64,000 nucleotides of DNA from Anaerolineae bacterium (lineage in GTDB: Bacteria; Chloroflexota; Anaerolineae; Aggregatilineales; Phototrophicaceae): NCBI GenBank assembly GCA_022824465.1, contig JAJDZV010000004.1, positions 558,001-622,000 of the forward strand, given 5' to 3'. Shown here piece after piece: positions 44,634 to 52,362 of the stretch. The position numbers and the translations under genes are program-made. Each line of letters opens with the position of its first letter. Position 1 is the first letter of the stretch. The notes beneath the pieces were generated by a model. The model worked only from the letters and a program-made list of their open reading frames with translations, searched no databases and had not been told where the DNA came from.

Positions 44634-44785
44634 GATCGCCCTCCCGTCCAAAAGGCAAGTAATTGTCAACCGATGATGTCATTTATCGCGCCGCCTTGCA
44701 ACTGCGAAACCTTCCCGGGCGTAGCGCAAAGAAAAAGCGCAGGTCAATTCTCTGTGTTTCTTGGAAAACCTAGGGTGAGGGCTGT

Positions 44786-44956
44786 TTATTCTTTGGGCTG
44801 CCGATCACGCCCTTCACGGACCGGCACGGGCACGGGCACGCGCGCCGGCTTGCGCGGCTGCCGCGCTTTGGGGTCAAGGAAGTCGTCGAGTTCCTTCAGG
44901 ATGCGACGCCCGACTTCAAGCATCTCTTCCCATACGCTGCGCCTGTGTTTCGCCAT
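44786..44956 (-). CDS. Small basic hypothetical protein, 56 aa
   Basis: ATG at 44956 opens a 56-residue frame: MAKHRRSVWEEMLEVGRRIL, then KELDDFLDPKARQPRKP, a PVPVPV run and a charged end. It lies 21 bp after the stop of the small membrane protein gene on the same strand and has neighbour-like codon use. The N-terminal half should form an amphipathic helix. I do not recognise the family. The ribosome site is weak. Confidence 0.45.
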   Translation of the reverse strand: MAKHRRSVWEEMLEVGRRILKELDDFLDPKARQPRKPARVPVPVPVREGRDRQPKE

Positions 44957-44977
44957 AGTAGAGGTTTTCTCTCGAGA

Positions 44978-45199
44978 TCAGGCGGCCGGGGGCGCCGGGA
45001 ACAAGCCAAACAGCATAGATGCGATGGCCAGCGCGATGCCAGAATTCAGCGCGATAAGGATGCGCAATGAAACGCGCAATTCGGCAATATCTGCCTTTAG
45101 ATCAGCGGTGTCGGCTTTGGTGGCAAAATGCGACAGGGCTTCATAGACGCGCCCTTCCAAGCGGGCGATTCTTCCTTCCGATTGCAAGGCCGACTCCAT
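44978..45199 (-). CDS. Small coiled-coil membrane protein, 73 aa
   Basis: The start at 45199 (MESALQSEGRIARLEGRVYE) follows GGAGGGAG; a longer frame would run into the tRNA. Residues 1-48 form a heptad-like helix with repeated TKADTADLKADIAEL, and residues about 50-68 are a membrane helix, followed by PAPPAA. Such short coiled-coil-plus-helix proteins are common next to phage or DUF1640-like genes but no function can be assigned. It lies 31 bp downstream of tRNA-Ala. Confidence 0.6.
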   Translation of the reverse strand: MESALQSEGRIARLEGRVYEALSHFATKADTADLKADIAELRVSLRILIALNSGIALAIASMLFGLFPAPPAA

Positions 45200-45229
45200 T
45201 GGCGCTCCCTCCGCTGGCAGGCCTTCGTG

Positions 45230-45302
45230 TGGACCTGAGGGGACTCGAACCCCTGACTTCCACAATGCCATTGTGGCGCTCTCCCAACTGAGCTACAGGC
45301 CC
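45230..45302 (-). tRNA. tRNA-Ala (anticodon GGC)
   Basis: A 73-nt cloverleaf on the minus strand. The acceptor stem is GGGCCTG/CAGGTCC, the D-arm is GTAGCTCAGTTGGGAGAGC, and the anticodon arm is CCACA-ATGGCAT-TGTGG with anticodon GGC. The T-arm is GTCAGGGGTTCGAGTCCCCT-like. The discriminator base is A and CCA is not encoded. The anticodon reads GCC and GCU alanine codons. Confidence 0.95.
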
Positions 45303-45466
45303 CTATGACTCACAATATTAGCGGCGCGATGGCGGGCTGTCAATAGAAAGCGCCCGTCGCGCCAGTATCCAGCGAATGCCCGTTCAGCCCGGAAATGCGC
45401 CGTGCCAAGTTTCGGCCTGGTATGGCATAATGGCGGGATACTTTCCCTGCTGAGAAAGAGGGCGGC

Positions 45467-46699
45467 ATGGCTGAAGCGAGCAATCCGAAGAGTGTATTTG
45501 TCACCGGCGGCGCCGAAGACGCGGGCTTGGCGACAGTGCGGGCGCTGCTGAAACGCGGGCACAGGGTCGTAGCGAGCGCCGGCAATGCCGACGGCGCGCT
45601 GGCGATTCGTCAAGCTGGCGCCTTGCCAGTCTACCCGGATTTGAGCCGCGCCAGCGAGGTGTTGAGCGTCTTGCAAATGGCCGAGGCCGACGCGGTCATA
45701 CACGCCGGCCCGCAGTCGTGCGGCGGCGCGCCGCAAGCCGATGTCGATTATGCCGCGAATAGCGAGCAATTGACGCGTGTCACTCGCGCGGTCGTGGAAG
45801 CGGCGGCCAGCTATGGCGTCAGCCGATTCGTAGCGCTTAGCTTCGGCTATCTGTACGGACCCGGTCGCAGCGCCGCCAAAGAAGGCGATCGCGACGCGCG
45901 CGACAGCGACTACGCCCCCATGCTGGCGTCAGAGGCGATGGTTAGAGACAGCGGCTTATGCGGCTTCATCCTGCGCAGCGGCTGCCTGTATGGCGGGAAC
46001 AATCCGACTACCAACCTGCTTGCCAGCGCGATCAAAGCCTCGAAAAGACTGCCCGCCGGGACGCATGCGGTTTCTTGGATTCACGAAGATGACATGGCGG
46101 CGGCGATAGTGGCGCTGCTTGAGACGGAGGCCGATGTCAGCGGCATCGAGATTCTGAATGCCGCCGACGACGCGCCGCGCAGCCCGAACGAGTTCGCGGC
46201 CGCCGTCGGCGAGGCGCTCGGACTGGGAAGCCCGTCTTTCGCCGGCGCCGGTCCCTTTGGCATGCTGCGGCAGCAGACCTTTCAAGACAAACTATTGGCG
46301 CGAGAAATCGTCATTAACAGCGACGACTTGCGCACGCGCTTTGGCTGGCAGCCGCAACACGGCGGCATCGAGAGCGGCTTGGAAGCCAGCGCGCTGGTCT
46401 GGCGCATGAAAGATGCCATCGAACCCGATGACTTTTACAACGTGTACGAGGACAAAGCCGCTGAAGCGATCGAAGCCTTTGCCTATGACATCGCTTTGCC
46501 CGAAGCAGTCGCTGAGGCTGAAGCGCCTGCTGTTGAAAAAGCCGCGGCAGCGCCGGAGCCTGCTGCGGTCAAAGCCGCCCCGCCACCGCCATCAGACGGA
46601 CCCACGCCCTGGAGTGAAGACGAAGCCAAGCGCGAAGAGCGACGCCGCAAGGCGCTGGAACGCAAAGCCAAGCGCGCCGCCAAACAAGCCAAAGGCTAA
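45467..46699 (+). CDS. NAD-dependent epimerase/dehydratase family protein
   Basis: A 410-residue extended-SDR protein. The N terminus reads SVFVTGGAEDAGLATVRALLKRGH, a slightly divergent Rossmann motif; FVALSFGYLYGPG corresponds to the active-site region, but the classical YxxxK is not clear. The C-terminal 80 residues are Ala/Pro-rich and end in a basic helix (EERRRKALERKAKRAAKQAKG), not part of the fold and possibly a nucleic-acid or membrane contact. The substrate is unknown. The HAD phosphatase gene starts 5 bp downstream, so the two are cotranscribed. Confidence 0.82.
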   Translation: MAEASNPKSVFVTGGAEDAGLATVRALLKRGHRVVASAGNADGALAIRQAGALPVYPDLSRASEVLSVLQMAEADAVIHAGPQSCGGAPQADVDYAANSEQLTRVTRAVVEAAASYGVSRFVALSFGYLYGPGRSAAKEGDRDARDSDYAPMLASEAMVRDSGLCGFILRSGCLYGGNNPTTNLLASAIKASKRLPAGTHAVSWIHEDDMAAAIVALLETEADVSGIEILNAADDAPRSPNEFAAAVGEALGLGSPSFAGAGPFGMLRQQTFQDKLLAREIVINSDDLRTRFGWQPQHGGIESGLEASALVWRMKDAIEPDDFYNVYEDKAAEAIEAFAYDIALPEAVAEAEAPAVEKAAAAPEPAAVKAAPPPPSDGPTPWSEDEAKREERRRKALERKAKRAAKQAKG

Positions 46700-46704
46700 T
46701 CGCC

Positions 46705-47523
46705 GTGCCGCCCCAACTGAGAGGCCTGCTCTTTGACTTCGACGACACGCTTATCGACTGGAGCGGCGTCGGTCACGGCTGGTACGATCTCGAGGCGCCG
46801 CGTCTGTTGCGCGTCCACAAGCATATCCGCGACCGGTCGCCAGGCACACCCGTCGGCGCCGACCGTCTGATAAAGCTCTATAACGAGCGAACCAGGCAGG
46901 CTTGGTCCGAGGCGAGAGAGAGCCTGCGCGCGCCGCACATGCCGAACATTCTGTTCGACGCCCTGCAAGAACTTGGGATCGACTGTGAAGGCCTTGACCG
47001 AGACGCGGTCTTGCGCGCCTACGATTGGAATGTTGTGCCGGGCACGGTCGTCTTTCCTGATGTCCCGCCTATGCTGGATGCGCTGCGGTCGGCGGGCGTC
47101 AAGTTGGGCATTGTGACCAACGCCTCCCAGCCGATGGCGCTGCGTGATGCCGAACTGGTCGGGCACGGTCTCATCGAGTATTTCCCCGATTGTCGTTTAG
47201 CGGCCGCCGATACCGGTTACCTGAAGCCGCATCGGCGCATGTTTGAAACGGCCTTGGCGCAGTTGGGCGCCGCGCCGCAGGAGACAGTCTTCATAGGCGA
47301 CAACCCGCGCGCGGATATCGCGGGAGCCCTCGGCGTCGGCATGCGCGCGGTTCTGCGGATAACTCAGCGCGTATTCCATGGTGGCGCAAGAGCAGTCGAG
47401 CGGGATACGCCGAGCGTGTCCGCCGCCGACGAGAGCGACCGGCAAGCCAGCTTGCATTCCTTGGATGAGCTGCCGGCGATTCTCGACCGGTGGTACCCTG
47501 AATGGCGCAATGGCCGCGCCTGA
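46705..47523 (+). CDS. HAD-superfamily hydrolase
   Basis: A 272-residue phosphatase read from GTG at 46705. Motif I is LLFDFDDTLIDW (D11 and D13), motif II is GIVTNAS, the lysine is in GYLKPHRRMFETAL and motif IV is FIGDNPRADIAGA. The helical cap between motifs I and II is of the C1 type. It should hydrolyse a small phosphoester; the substrate is not evident. Its end overlaps the start of the shikimate-kinase-like gene by 14 bp, implying translational coupling. Confidence 0.88.
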   Translation: MPPQLRGLLFDFDDTLIDWSGVGHGWYDLEAPRLLRVHKHIRDRSPGTPVGADRLIKLYNERTRQAWSEARESLRAPHMPNILFDALQELGIDCEGLDRDAVLRAYDWNVVPGTVVFPDVPPMLDALRSAGVKLGIVTNASQPMALRDAELVGHGLIEYFPDCRLAAADTGYLKPHRRMFETALAQLGAAPQETVFIGDNPRADIAGALGVGMRAVLRITQRVFHGGARAVERDTPSVSAADESDRQASLHSLDELPAILDRWYPEWRNGRA

Positions 47524-48061
47524 ATACGCCCTTACTGGCGATCTCAATCTTATCCTTACGGGTTACGTGGAGCCGAATCGGCCGCGAATCGCGCTGCAGC
47601 TCGCCCAGCGACTGGGCTTGGAGCTGATTGATGTCGAGCGCGCGCTGGAGGAGCGGCTGGAGGATACCATCGAGCGCATCCGCGCCAGTTATGGCGAACG
47701 CCATCTTAGAACCATCGAGACAGAGATCATGGACGAGGTCGTTCTGCATCGGCGCGCGCTGTTTCGGGTACCGGGACATACCTTGATGACCTGCGGGCAT
47801 CTATCCGAGTTGCAGCGGAATGGCGTCATCATCTGCCTGGTAGCCTCGCTTGATTCGATTTTGCGCCGGATTCATCTGATGCTGGGCGCGCGCTACCACG
47901 AACCGGGCGAGCGGGCGCGCGCAATCGGCGAAGTGCAGCGCGACTGGCGAATACGCGAAATTCCGGGCGTCGTCGAATTTGACGCGACAACCGTCAACGA
48001 CGCGATCTTGATCGAGCGGATCATAGCTTATTGGCGGGATCTCGCTATCCGGCGCGGCTAA
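47510..48061 (+). CDS. Shikimate-kinase-like protein lacking the P-loop
   Basis: A 183-residue protein. The start at 47510 overlaps the HAD gene. The order of segments follows shikimate kinase: a beta strand and loop (NLILTGYVEPNRPRIALQLA), LGLELIDVERALEERLEDTI, and ASYGERHLRTIETEIMDEV corresponding to GExxFRxxE. The Walker A GxxGxGKS/T is replaced by GYVEPNRPRIA with neither Gly-Lys nor Ser/Thr. ATP-dependent kinase activity is therefore unlikely. It may be a regulatory or binding homologue of the kinase. Confidence 0.7.
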   Translation: MAAPEYALTGDLNLILTGYVEPNRPRIALQLAQRLGLELIDVERALEERLEDTIERIRASYGERHLRTIETEIMDEVVLHRRALFRVPGHTLMTCGHLSELQRNGVIICLVASLDSILRRIHLMLGARYHEPGERARAIGEVQRDWRIREIPGVVEFDATTVNDAILIERIIAYWRDLAIRRG

Positions 48062-48083
48062 CGCAATATTAGTCTGCGCCGAT

Positions 48084-50741
48084 CTAGAACGACACGCCAA
48101 TCAAGCCGCGCGTCACCTGGAAGTCCTCGGCGCCTGTCAGTTGATGCTTGGCGATGTGTTCGCCTTTCAGCGTCGAGATGATAAGCGCCAGCAATTCAGT
48201 GGCCAGGTCGTCGTCGGCCGACAGCCGGGCGTCCAGATTCGAGGCGGCGCCGCGGTCGCTAAACTGCAGCACCGGCACGAGCGGATGCCCGGCCAAGGGG
48301 AAGCCCGCGACATAACCGAGCATAAGCTCAACGCCGCTTGCGCCCAAGCCGGCCAAGGTCTCGCCCCAGTGCTGCCGTGGGTTCGCCATGATATGGAAGC
48401 CGGCTTTGGCCGCAATCTGCCCGTAGCCGAGCGATGGCGTCGGCTGAACGCCCAGTTGCAGCGCTCGGGCAAATGACGATGCGCCGAGGCTGTCTTTATC
48501 CGAAATGACGACGGAACCGCCGCCCTTGACGATGATCTTGCTGAGCTGCGCCAGCCCCCGCGCCACGAAATCGGGAACAGCGCCCTGGGTAAGAAGGCCG
48601 ACGCGCAGAGCCTCCATTCCGGCCGCGGTTCGCTCAAGCGGCCTGTCATTGCGCAAGCGTTCGTGGAACCAGCGCTTGATCTTCAGCATCACGGCGTCGA
48701 TGCCGCCATCCAACTGAATGCTCGCCCAGCCGAATGTCTCTGGGGCAAGCCCGCGCTCCTTTAGCAAAGCGCGGAAATAGCTGTTGTGAGTGATCTCGCA
48801 GCCATGCTCAAGCAGCAAGACATGGCGGAGCTTGGGGTGCTGCAAATAACCAAGCTGCATCTCCTTGTATTCAGGCACGACAGTGCCGCCGCAGCCTTCG
48901 GTATGCACCAGGGTGGCAAAGCGCGACAATCCATACGCGCTTCCGAGGTCGCTGGCGTTAAGCGCGTCTACGGTCATTTTGGCGATCTGGCCCGAGCAGA
49001 GGCTGGTAGGCAAGACCAGGGCGATCTGCTCGCTCGTTAAGCCGCGTTCGGTCTGGAATACCGGCGCTTCGACCGGCGGCAGGGATACATCCTCGGGAAT
49101 GGAGATCGGTTCGCCGGTGTAAGATCGGGCTTCGGTCAGTGTTACGCTTGCCGGGCGCGCGCGCTGCCAATCACGCCAGATTTGCACCTGACTGTGCCCG
49201 GCTCTGTCGCCGACCGACAATTGGCCGCTTGCGACATCGACGGTCAGATCCAGCGTGCGCGCTCCGAGCGCGGCAAGCGGCGCCCCGTCTAGATATGCGC
49301 CCGCATTGACGTCCATATCCTTGCTCAGCAGTTCATAACGCGCGGTGGTGGTGACGAACTTGATGGTGGGCACGAAAGGAAAGTTTGTGATTGAGCCATT
49401 GCCGGTGACAAAGAAGATCATGTTGCAGCCGCTGGCGACTTGGCCCGCGACGCTTTCGAGGTCGTTGCCCGGGCTGTCCATGAAATAGAAGCCGCCGCTG
49501 GTCATGCGCTGGCTGTATTCGATTACATCATGCAAGGGCGCATCGGGATGCCGCTTGGCTGCCGCGCCGAGCGATTTCAGGTAGATGTTGTACAAGCCGC
49601 GATACTTGTTGCCGCCGGAAGGATTGCCTTCTGCGGTCTGGCCATGCCAGCCGACCCACTCCTTATACCGCTCCACCATCGCCAGGAATCTATGGGCGGT
49701 TTCTATACGCTCAACCTTGTCCAGCATATAGGCTTCGGCGCCGATAAGTTCGTCGGTTTCAGCCAGATTGGCGGCGCCGCCGTAACGAATCACTTCCTTG
49801 GCGACCCAGGCAGCTAAGGGGTTGCCGCTGATGCCGGAGAAGGCGTCTGAGCCGCCGCATTGCAGCGCGATTTTCAATTCGCTCAGCGGCTGCGGGCTGC
49901 GCTCGTGACGATTCACGCGGGGCAACCACTCGGCGAAGAGGTCTTTGAACCAGGCGACGTTGGCTTCGAAACTGGGCGACAGGGAGTGAAAGCGATGCTC
50001 GACGGCATCCAAGGGATAGTCGCGCTCCAAGAGGTAATGGCGCAGATCGGCATTGGTAATCGCTTCGACGCCGAAATCGACCGGGACCACTGCGCCGACG
50101 TTGGGATGCGTCATGAAGCCGGCGAGCGTGCGCAGGAGCAGTTCCCGGTTGTTCGGGTTGTGATGCCCGCCTTCGGTATGCGCGACCGGCACGATACCCG
50201 CCACATTTGGAAAGTCCGCCGCCATCGGCGCCGTCAGCTGCGCCAGCCGTCGTACAAAGCCGGCCGTCAGCGAGGATGTGCCGAGGATGACAATCGCATT
50301 GCGCGTGCCGACGCCGCGCCCGCCCGCCCGCGGATAACCCATAAAATGACGTATCTCGTCATACAGCGGGAGCGCCGGCGCCGGCGAGAAATTCGCTGCA
50401 TCAAACTGATAGGGCGTGATCATGTTGTCGAAGTTTGCTTGCGGCGGCAGCGCGAAATCGAGGTTGCGCCGCGCCAACTCAATTTGCACGCCTTCATTAA
50501 TGACATAGTCGCCCGGCGCGATGTCGCGGCTGGCGATGCCGAAGCGCTGGCGCCAGGACGTCAACTCGGCGCCGCGTGGAATCGGCTCAACCGCAAAGCG
50601 GTGGCCTTCGAGCACAGTATGGGACAGCGCGAATGTCCGCTCGCCCGTCTGCGCCACCGTGCCAGCTGGCAGGTCGCGAATGGCGATGGCGCAGTTGTCG
50701 GCTGGATCGGGCAAGCGTCCAATCTCATGCAAGTGAGGCAT
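48084..50741 (-). CDS. UxaA/GarD-family sugar-acid dehydratase, double-length
   Basis: An 885-residue protein; the start at 50741 follows AGGAG by 6 nt. Residues about 1-110 resemble the SAF domain of altronate/galactarate dehydratases. The GYPRAGGRGVGTRNAIVILG segment opens the UxaA core. A second segment later in the chain (ALVLPTSLCSGQIAKMTVDALN, LVHTEGCGGT, LLLEHGCEITHN) repeats the same pattern with its cysteines. Normal UxaA or GarD has about 500 residues, so this looks like an enlarged or internally duplicated form. Relatives dehydrate aldonic or aldaric acids using Fe2+. The substrate is unknown; no sugar-acid genes are adjacent. Confidence 0.75.
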   Translation of the reverse strand: MPHLHEIGRLPDPADNCAIAIRDLPAGTVAQTGERTFALSHTVLEGHRFAVEPIPRGAELTSWRQRFGIASRDIAPGDYVINEGVQIELARRNLDFALPPQANFDNMITPYQFDAANFSPAPALPLYDEIRHFMGYPRAGGRGVGTRNAIVILGTSSLTAGFVRRLAQLTAPMAADFPNVAGIVPVAHTEGGHHNPNNRELLLRTLAGFMTHPNVGAVVPVDFGVEAITNADLRHYLLERDYPLDAVEHRFHSLSPSFEANVAWFKDLFAEWLPRVNRHERSPQPLSELKIALQCGGSDAFSGISGNPLAAWVAKEVIRYGGAANLAETDELIGAEAYMLDKVERIETAHRFLAMVERYKEWVGWHGQTAEGNPSGGNKYRGLYNIYLKSLGAAAKRHPDAPLHDVIEYSQRMTSGGFYFMDSPGNDLESVAGQVASGCNMIFFVTGNGSITNFPFVPTIKFVTTTARYELLSKDMDVNAGAYLDGAPLAALGARTLDLTVDVASGQLSVGDRAGHSQVQIWRDWQRARPASVTLTEARSYTGEPISIPEDVSLPPVEAPVFQTERGLTSEQIALVLPTSLCSGQIAKMTVDALNASDLGSAYGLSRFATLVHTEGCGGTVVPEYKEMQLGYLQHPKLRHVLLLEHGCEITHNSYFRALLKERGLAPETFGWASIQLDGGIDAVMLKIKRWFHERLRNDRPLERTAAGMEALRVGLLTQGAVPDFVARGLAQLSKIIVKGGGSVVISDKDSLGASSFARALQLGVQPTPSLGYGQIAAKAGFHIMANPRQHWGETLAGLGASGVELMLGYVAGFPLAGHPLVPVLQFSDRGAASNLDARLSADDDLATELLALIISTLKGEHIAKHQLTGAEDFQVTRGLIGVSF

Positions 50742-51131
50742 CTCAACTCCTGAAAACGCGGCGGCCCTTTCGCAAGAATATACCATAGCGCCATGCTCGC
50801 GGCGATCAGTTTTGCGACGGCATTGACATTGTAAGCAGGGCGGCCTCACGAATTGATTATGTGCCGGTCAGATGACGAGATTGGCGCGGACGCAGGGAAA
50901 GATTTTTTTCGGCAATCTGGCAATCTGGCAACCTGACTACAAAGGCGGCTTCGCTTATGAGGCGCGACAACACAACGATAGCACAAATGTTAGCACAATG
51001 GGCGACCAAATGTTCTCGTACGGCGTCAGTTGCGCAGAGATGAGATCGGCAAAATGCGACTCCCTTGCATATCGCGCCGTTGTTTCGTATGGTTGGGGCT
51101 TGGGCAATCGCAGAGAGTTTGACGCGGCAAA
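50742..51131. other. Divergent intergenic region
   Basis: A 390-bp gap between the divergent UxaA-family and EthD-family genes. It holds short direct repeats (GGCAATCTGGCAATCTGGCAA at about 50915) and a plausible plus-strand promoter (TTGCAT 51065-51070, 17 bp, TATGGT 51088-51093). No gene is supported. Confidence 0.35.
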
Positions 51132-51569
51132 ATGATCAAATTCATGATTCTCTTTCGGCAGCCGGAAGATGTCGACGAATTCGAGAATGTTTATCAGGAC
51201 TTTCTTGCGCTGGTCGAGCGCATGCCGCATATACTGCGGCGACAGGTCGTCCATGTCACAGGAAGTCCGCAAGGCGCGCCCGAACATTACCGAATCCTAG
51301 AACTGTATTTCGAGTCGCATGAAATAGGGTATGAAGCGCTGCTGACCCCCAGCGGTCAAGAGGCGGGTAACGAATTGGCGCGCCTGCCCAAAGACTCTTA
51401 CCAACTCCTGCTTTGCGATGTTTATGAGGAAGCCGGCGGAAGCACGCCGCGAGCGATCGACGACAAGGCGGCGGTTACAAAGACGAAATCAACGAGCGCC
51501 GGTGACGCTGCGGATGAAGAGCCGGCGTGGGCGGACTCGGATACAGTCGTCCCGTCAAGCGCTGAATGA
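51132..51569 (+). CDS. EthD-family (dimeric alpha-beta barrel) protein
   Basis: A 145-residue protein whose first 100 residues (MIKFMILFRQPEDVDEFENV; RMPHILRRQVVHVTGSPQG; YRILELYFES) fit the EthD ferredoxin-like fold, found in ring-cleavage and other small dimeric enzymes. The C-terminal 45 residues are a disordered acidic/Thr/Ser tail. The catalytic role is unknown. The last 15 bp overlap the convergent uracil-DNA-glycosylase-like gene. Confidence 0.75.
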   Translation: MIKFMILFRQPEDVDEFENVYQDFLALVERMPHILRRQVVHVTGSPQGAPEHYRILELYFESHEIGYEALLTPSGQEAGNELARLPKDSYQLLLCDVYEEAGGSTPRAIDDKAAVTKTKSTSAGDAADEEPAWADSDTVVPSSAE

Positions 51570-52211
51570 CAGCAGTTGGCGTATGCCGGCGACGAAATCG
51601 GCTTTTCCGCCGTGCGCCGGATGCCGCAGGTTGGCGCAATCGATTCCCTTTGCGGTCAAGGTATCGCGCGCGACATTGCCAACCGCCACCACCAGCTTGA
51701 AGCGCCAGAGTTCAAGCAAACGAAGCAGAATTGACGCGCCGAGCTCCAGTTCCGATTTGCGTGGGCGGCGATTGCTAAGCGGTTTGTCTGGCTGGTGCGG
51801 ATGGAAGGGAAAGGCATTCCAGATCAAAGGCAGCGACTTCATTTCCGCCAGGGTTCCCCAAACGATCGTGGCGGATTGCTCGCCTTGGACGCGCTCAAAC
51901 CCGCGGTCGCTTACATCGCGAAAGCCGGCTGACTCGCCAAACAAGTTCAAGCCGGGAACGCCTTCCAGCAAAACCTTACGGCTGGTCACTGGCACGCCGG
52001 TCAAGCGGCATCCGCGATAACCGGGCGCTTCCATAAGCAGCAGCGCCTTGGGCTGGCGCGCTAGCACCGTCTGAAGGTAGAGCACAAGGTTCGCGCGTCT
52101 GATGGCGTTGTCCTCGTCGCCCGGCGCGTATTGGTTGCAGGCGTCGCTGTCGAGCTGAATCTGCGACAAGCGGCCAACGAGCGCGTTGATCTGTTGTGCA
52201 TCCGGGGGCAT
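51555..52211 (-). CDS. Uracil-DNA glycosylase-like protein
   Basis: A 218-residue protein; the start at 52211 excludes an upstream in-frame stretch lacking family similarity. Landmarks are LLLMEAPGYRGCRLTGVPVTS near residue 55, corresponding to the water-activating GE/DxPG motif, then LIWNAFPFHPH, and LRHPAHGG corresponding to the HPSP-like motif 2. This fits a divergent branch of the UDG superfamily that removes uracil or related bases. No Fe-S cysteine set is seen. Activity is inferred. Confidence 0.75.
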   Translation of the reverse strand: MPPDAQQINALVGRLSQIQLDSDACNQYAPGDEDNAIRRANLVLYLQTVLARQPKALLLMEAPGYRGCRLTGVPVTSRKVLLEGVPGLNLFGESAGFRDVSDRGFERVQGEQSATIVWGTLAEMKSLPLIWNAFPFHPHQPDKPLSNRRPRKSELELGASILLRLLELWRFKLVVAVGNVARDTLTAKGIDCANLRHPAHGGKADFVAGIRQLLSFSA

Positions 52212-52298
52212 AGACCTAGCCTTTCGATCACTATGTGGCACTGGGCGAATGGGAGAGCGACGACGCGCCCTAACGCGCAGCCGGTCGTATACTAATGA

Positions 52299-52304
52299 TA
52301 TAAT
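52299..52304 (+). promoter_or_regulatory. TATAAT element of the membrane protein gene
   Basis: A perfect -10 hexamer 59 bp upstream of the start at 52363. It overlaps an in-frame ATG at 52303, which therefore cannot be the start. Confidence 0.4.
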
Positions 52305-52362
52305 GGCTGCGTGGAATGAAGGCAGTCTTACGCTTCCAAAAACGGCGCGCAGGATACCTGAT

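Noticed and set aside
50915..50940. GGCAATCT direct repeats as a CRISPR or iteron seed
   Set aside because: Only two and a half immediate repeats of 8 bp, with no spacers and no further copies.
50872..51135. Open frame of 87 codons before the EthD-family gene
   Set aside because: No ribosome site, unusual composition and overlap with the next start; the region better fits a promoter region.
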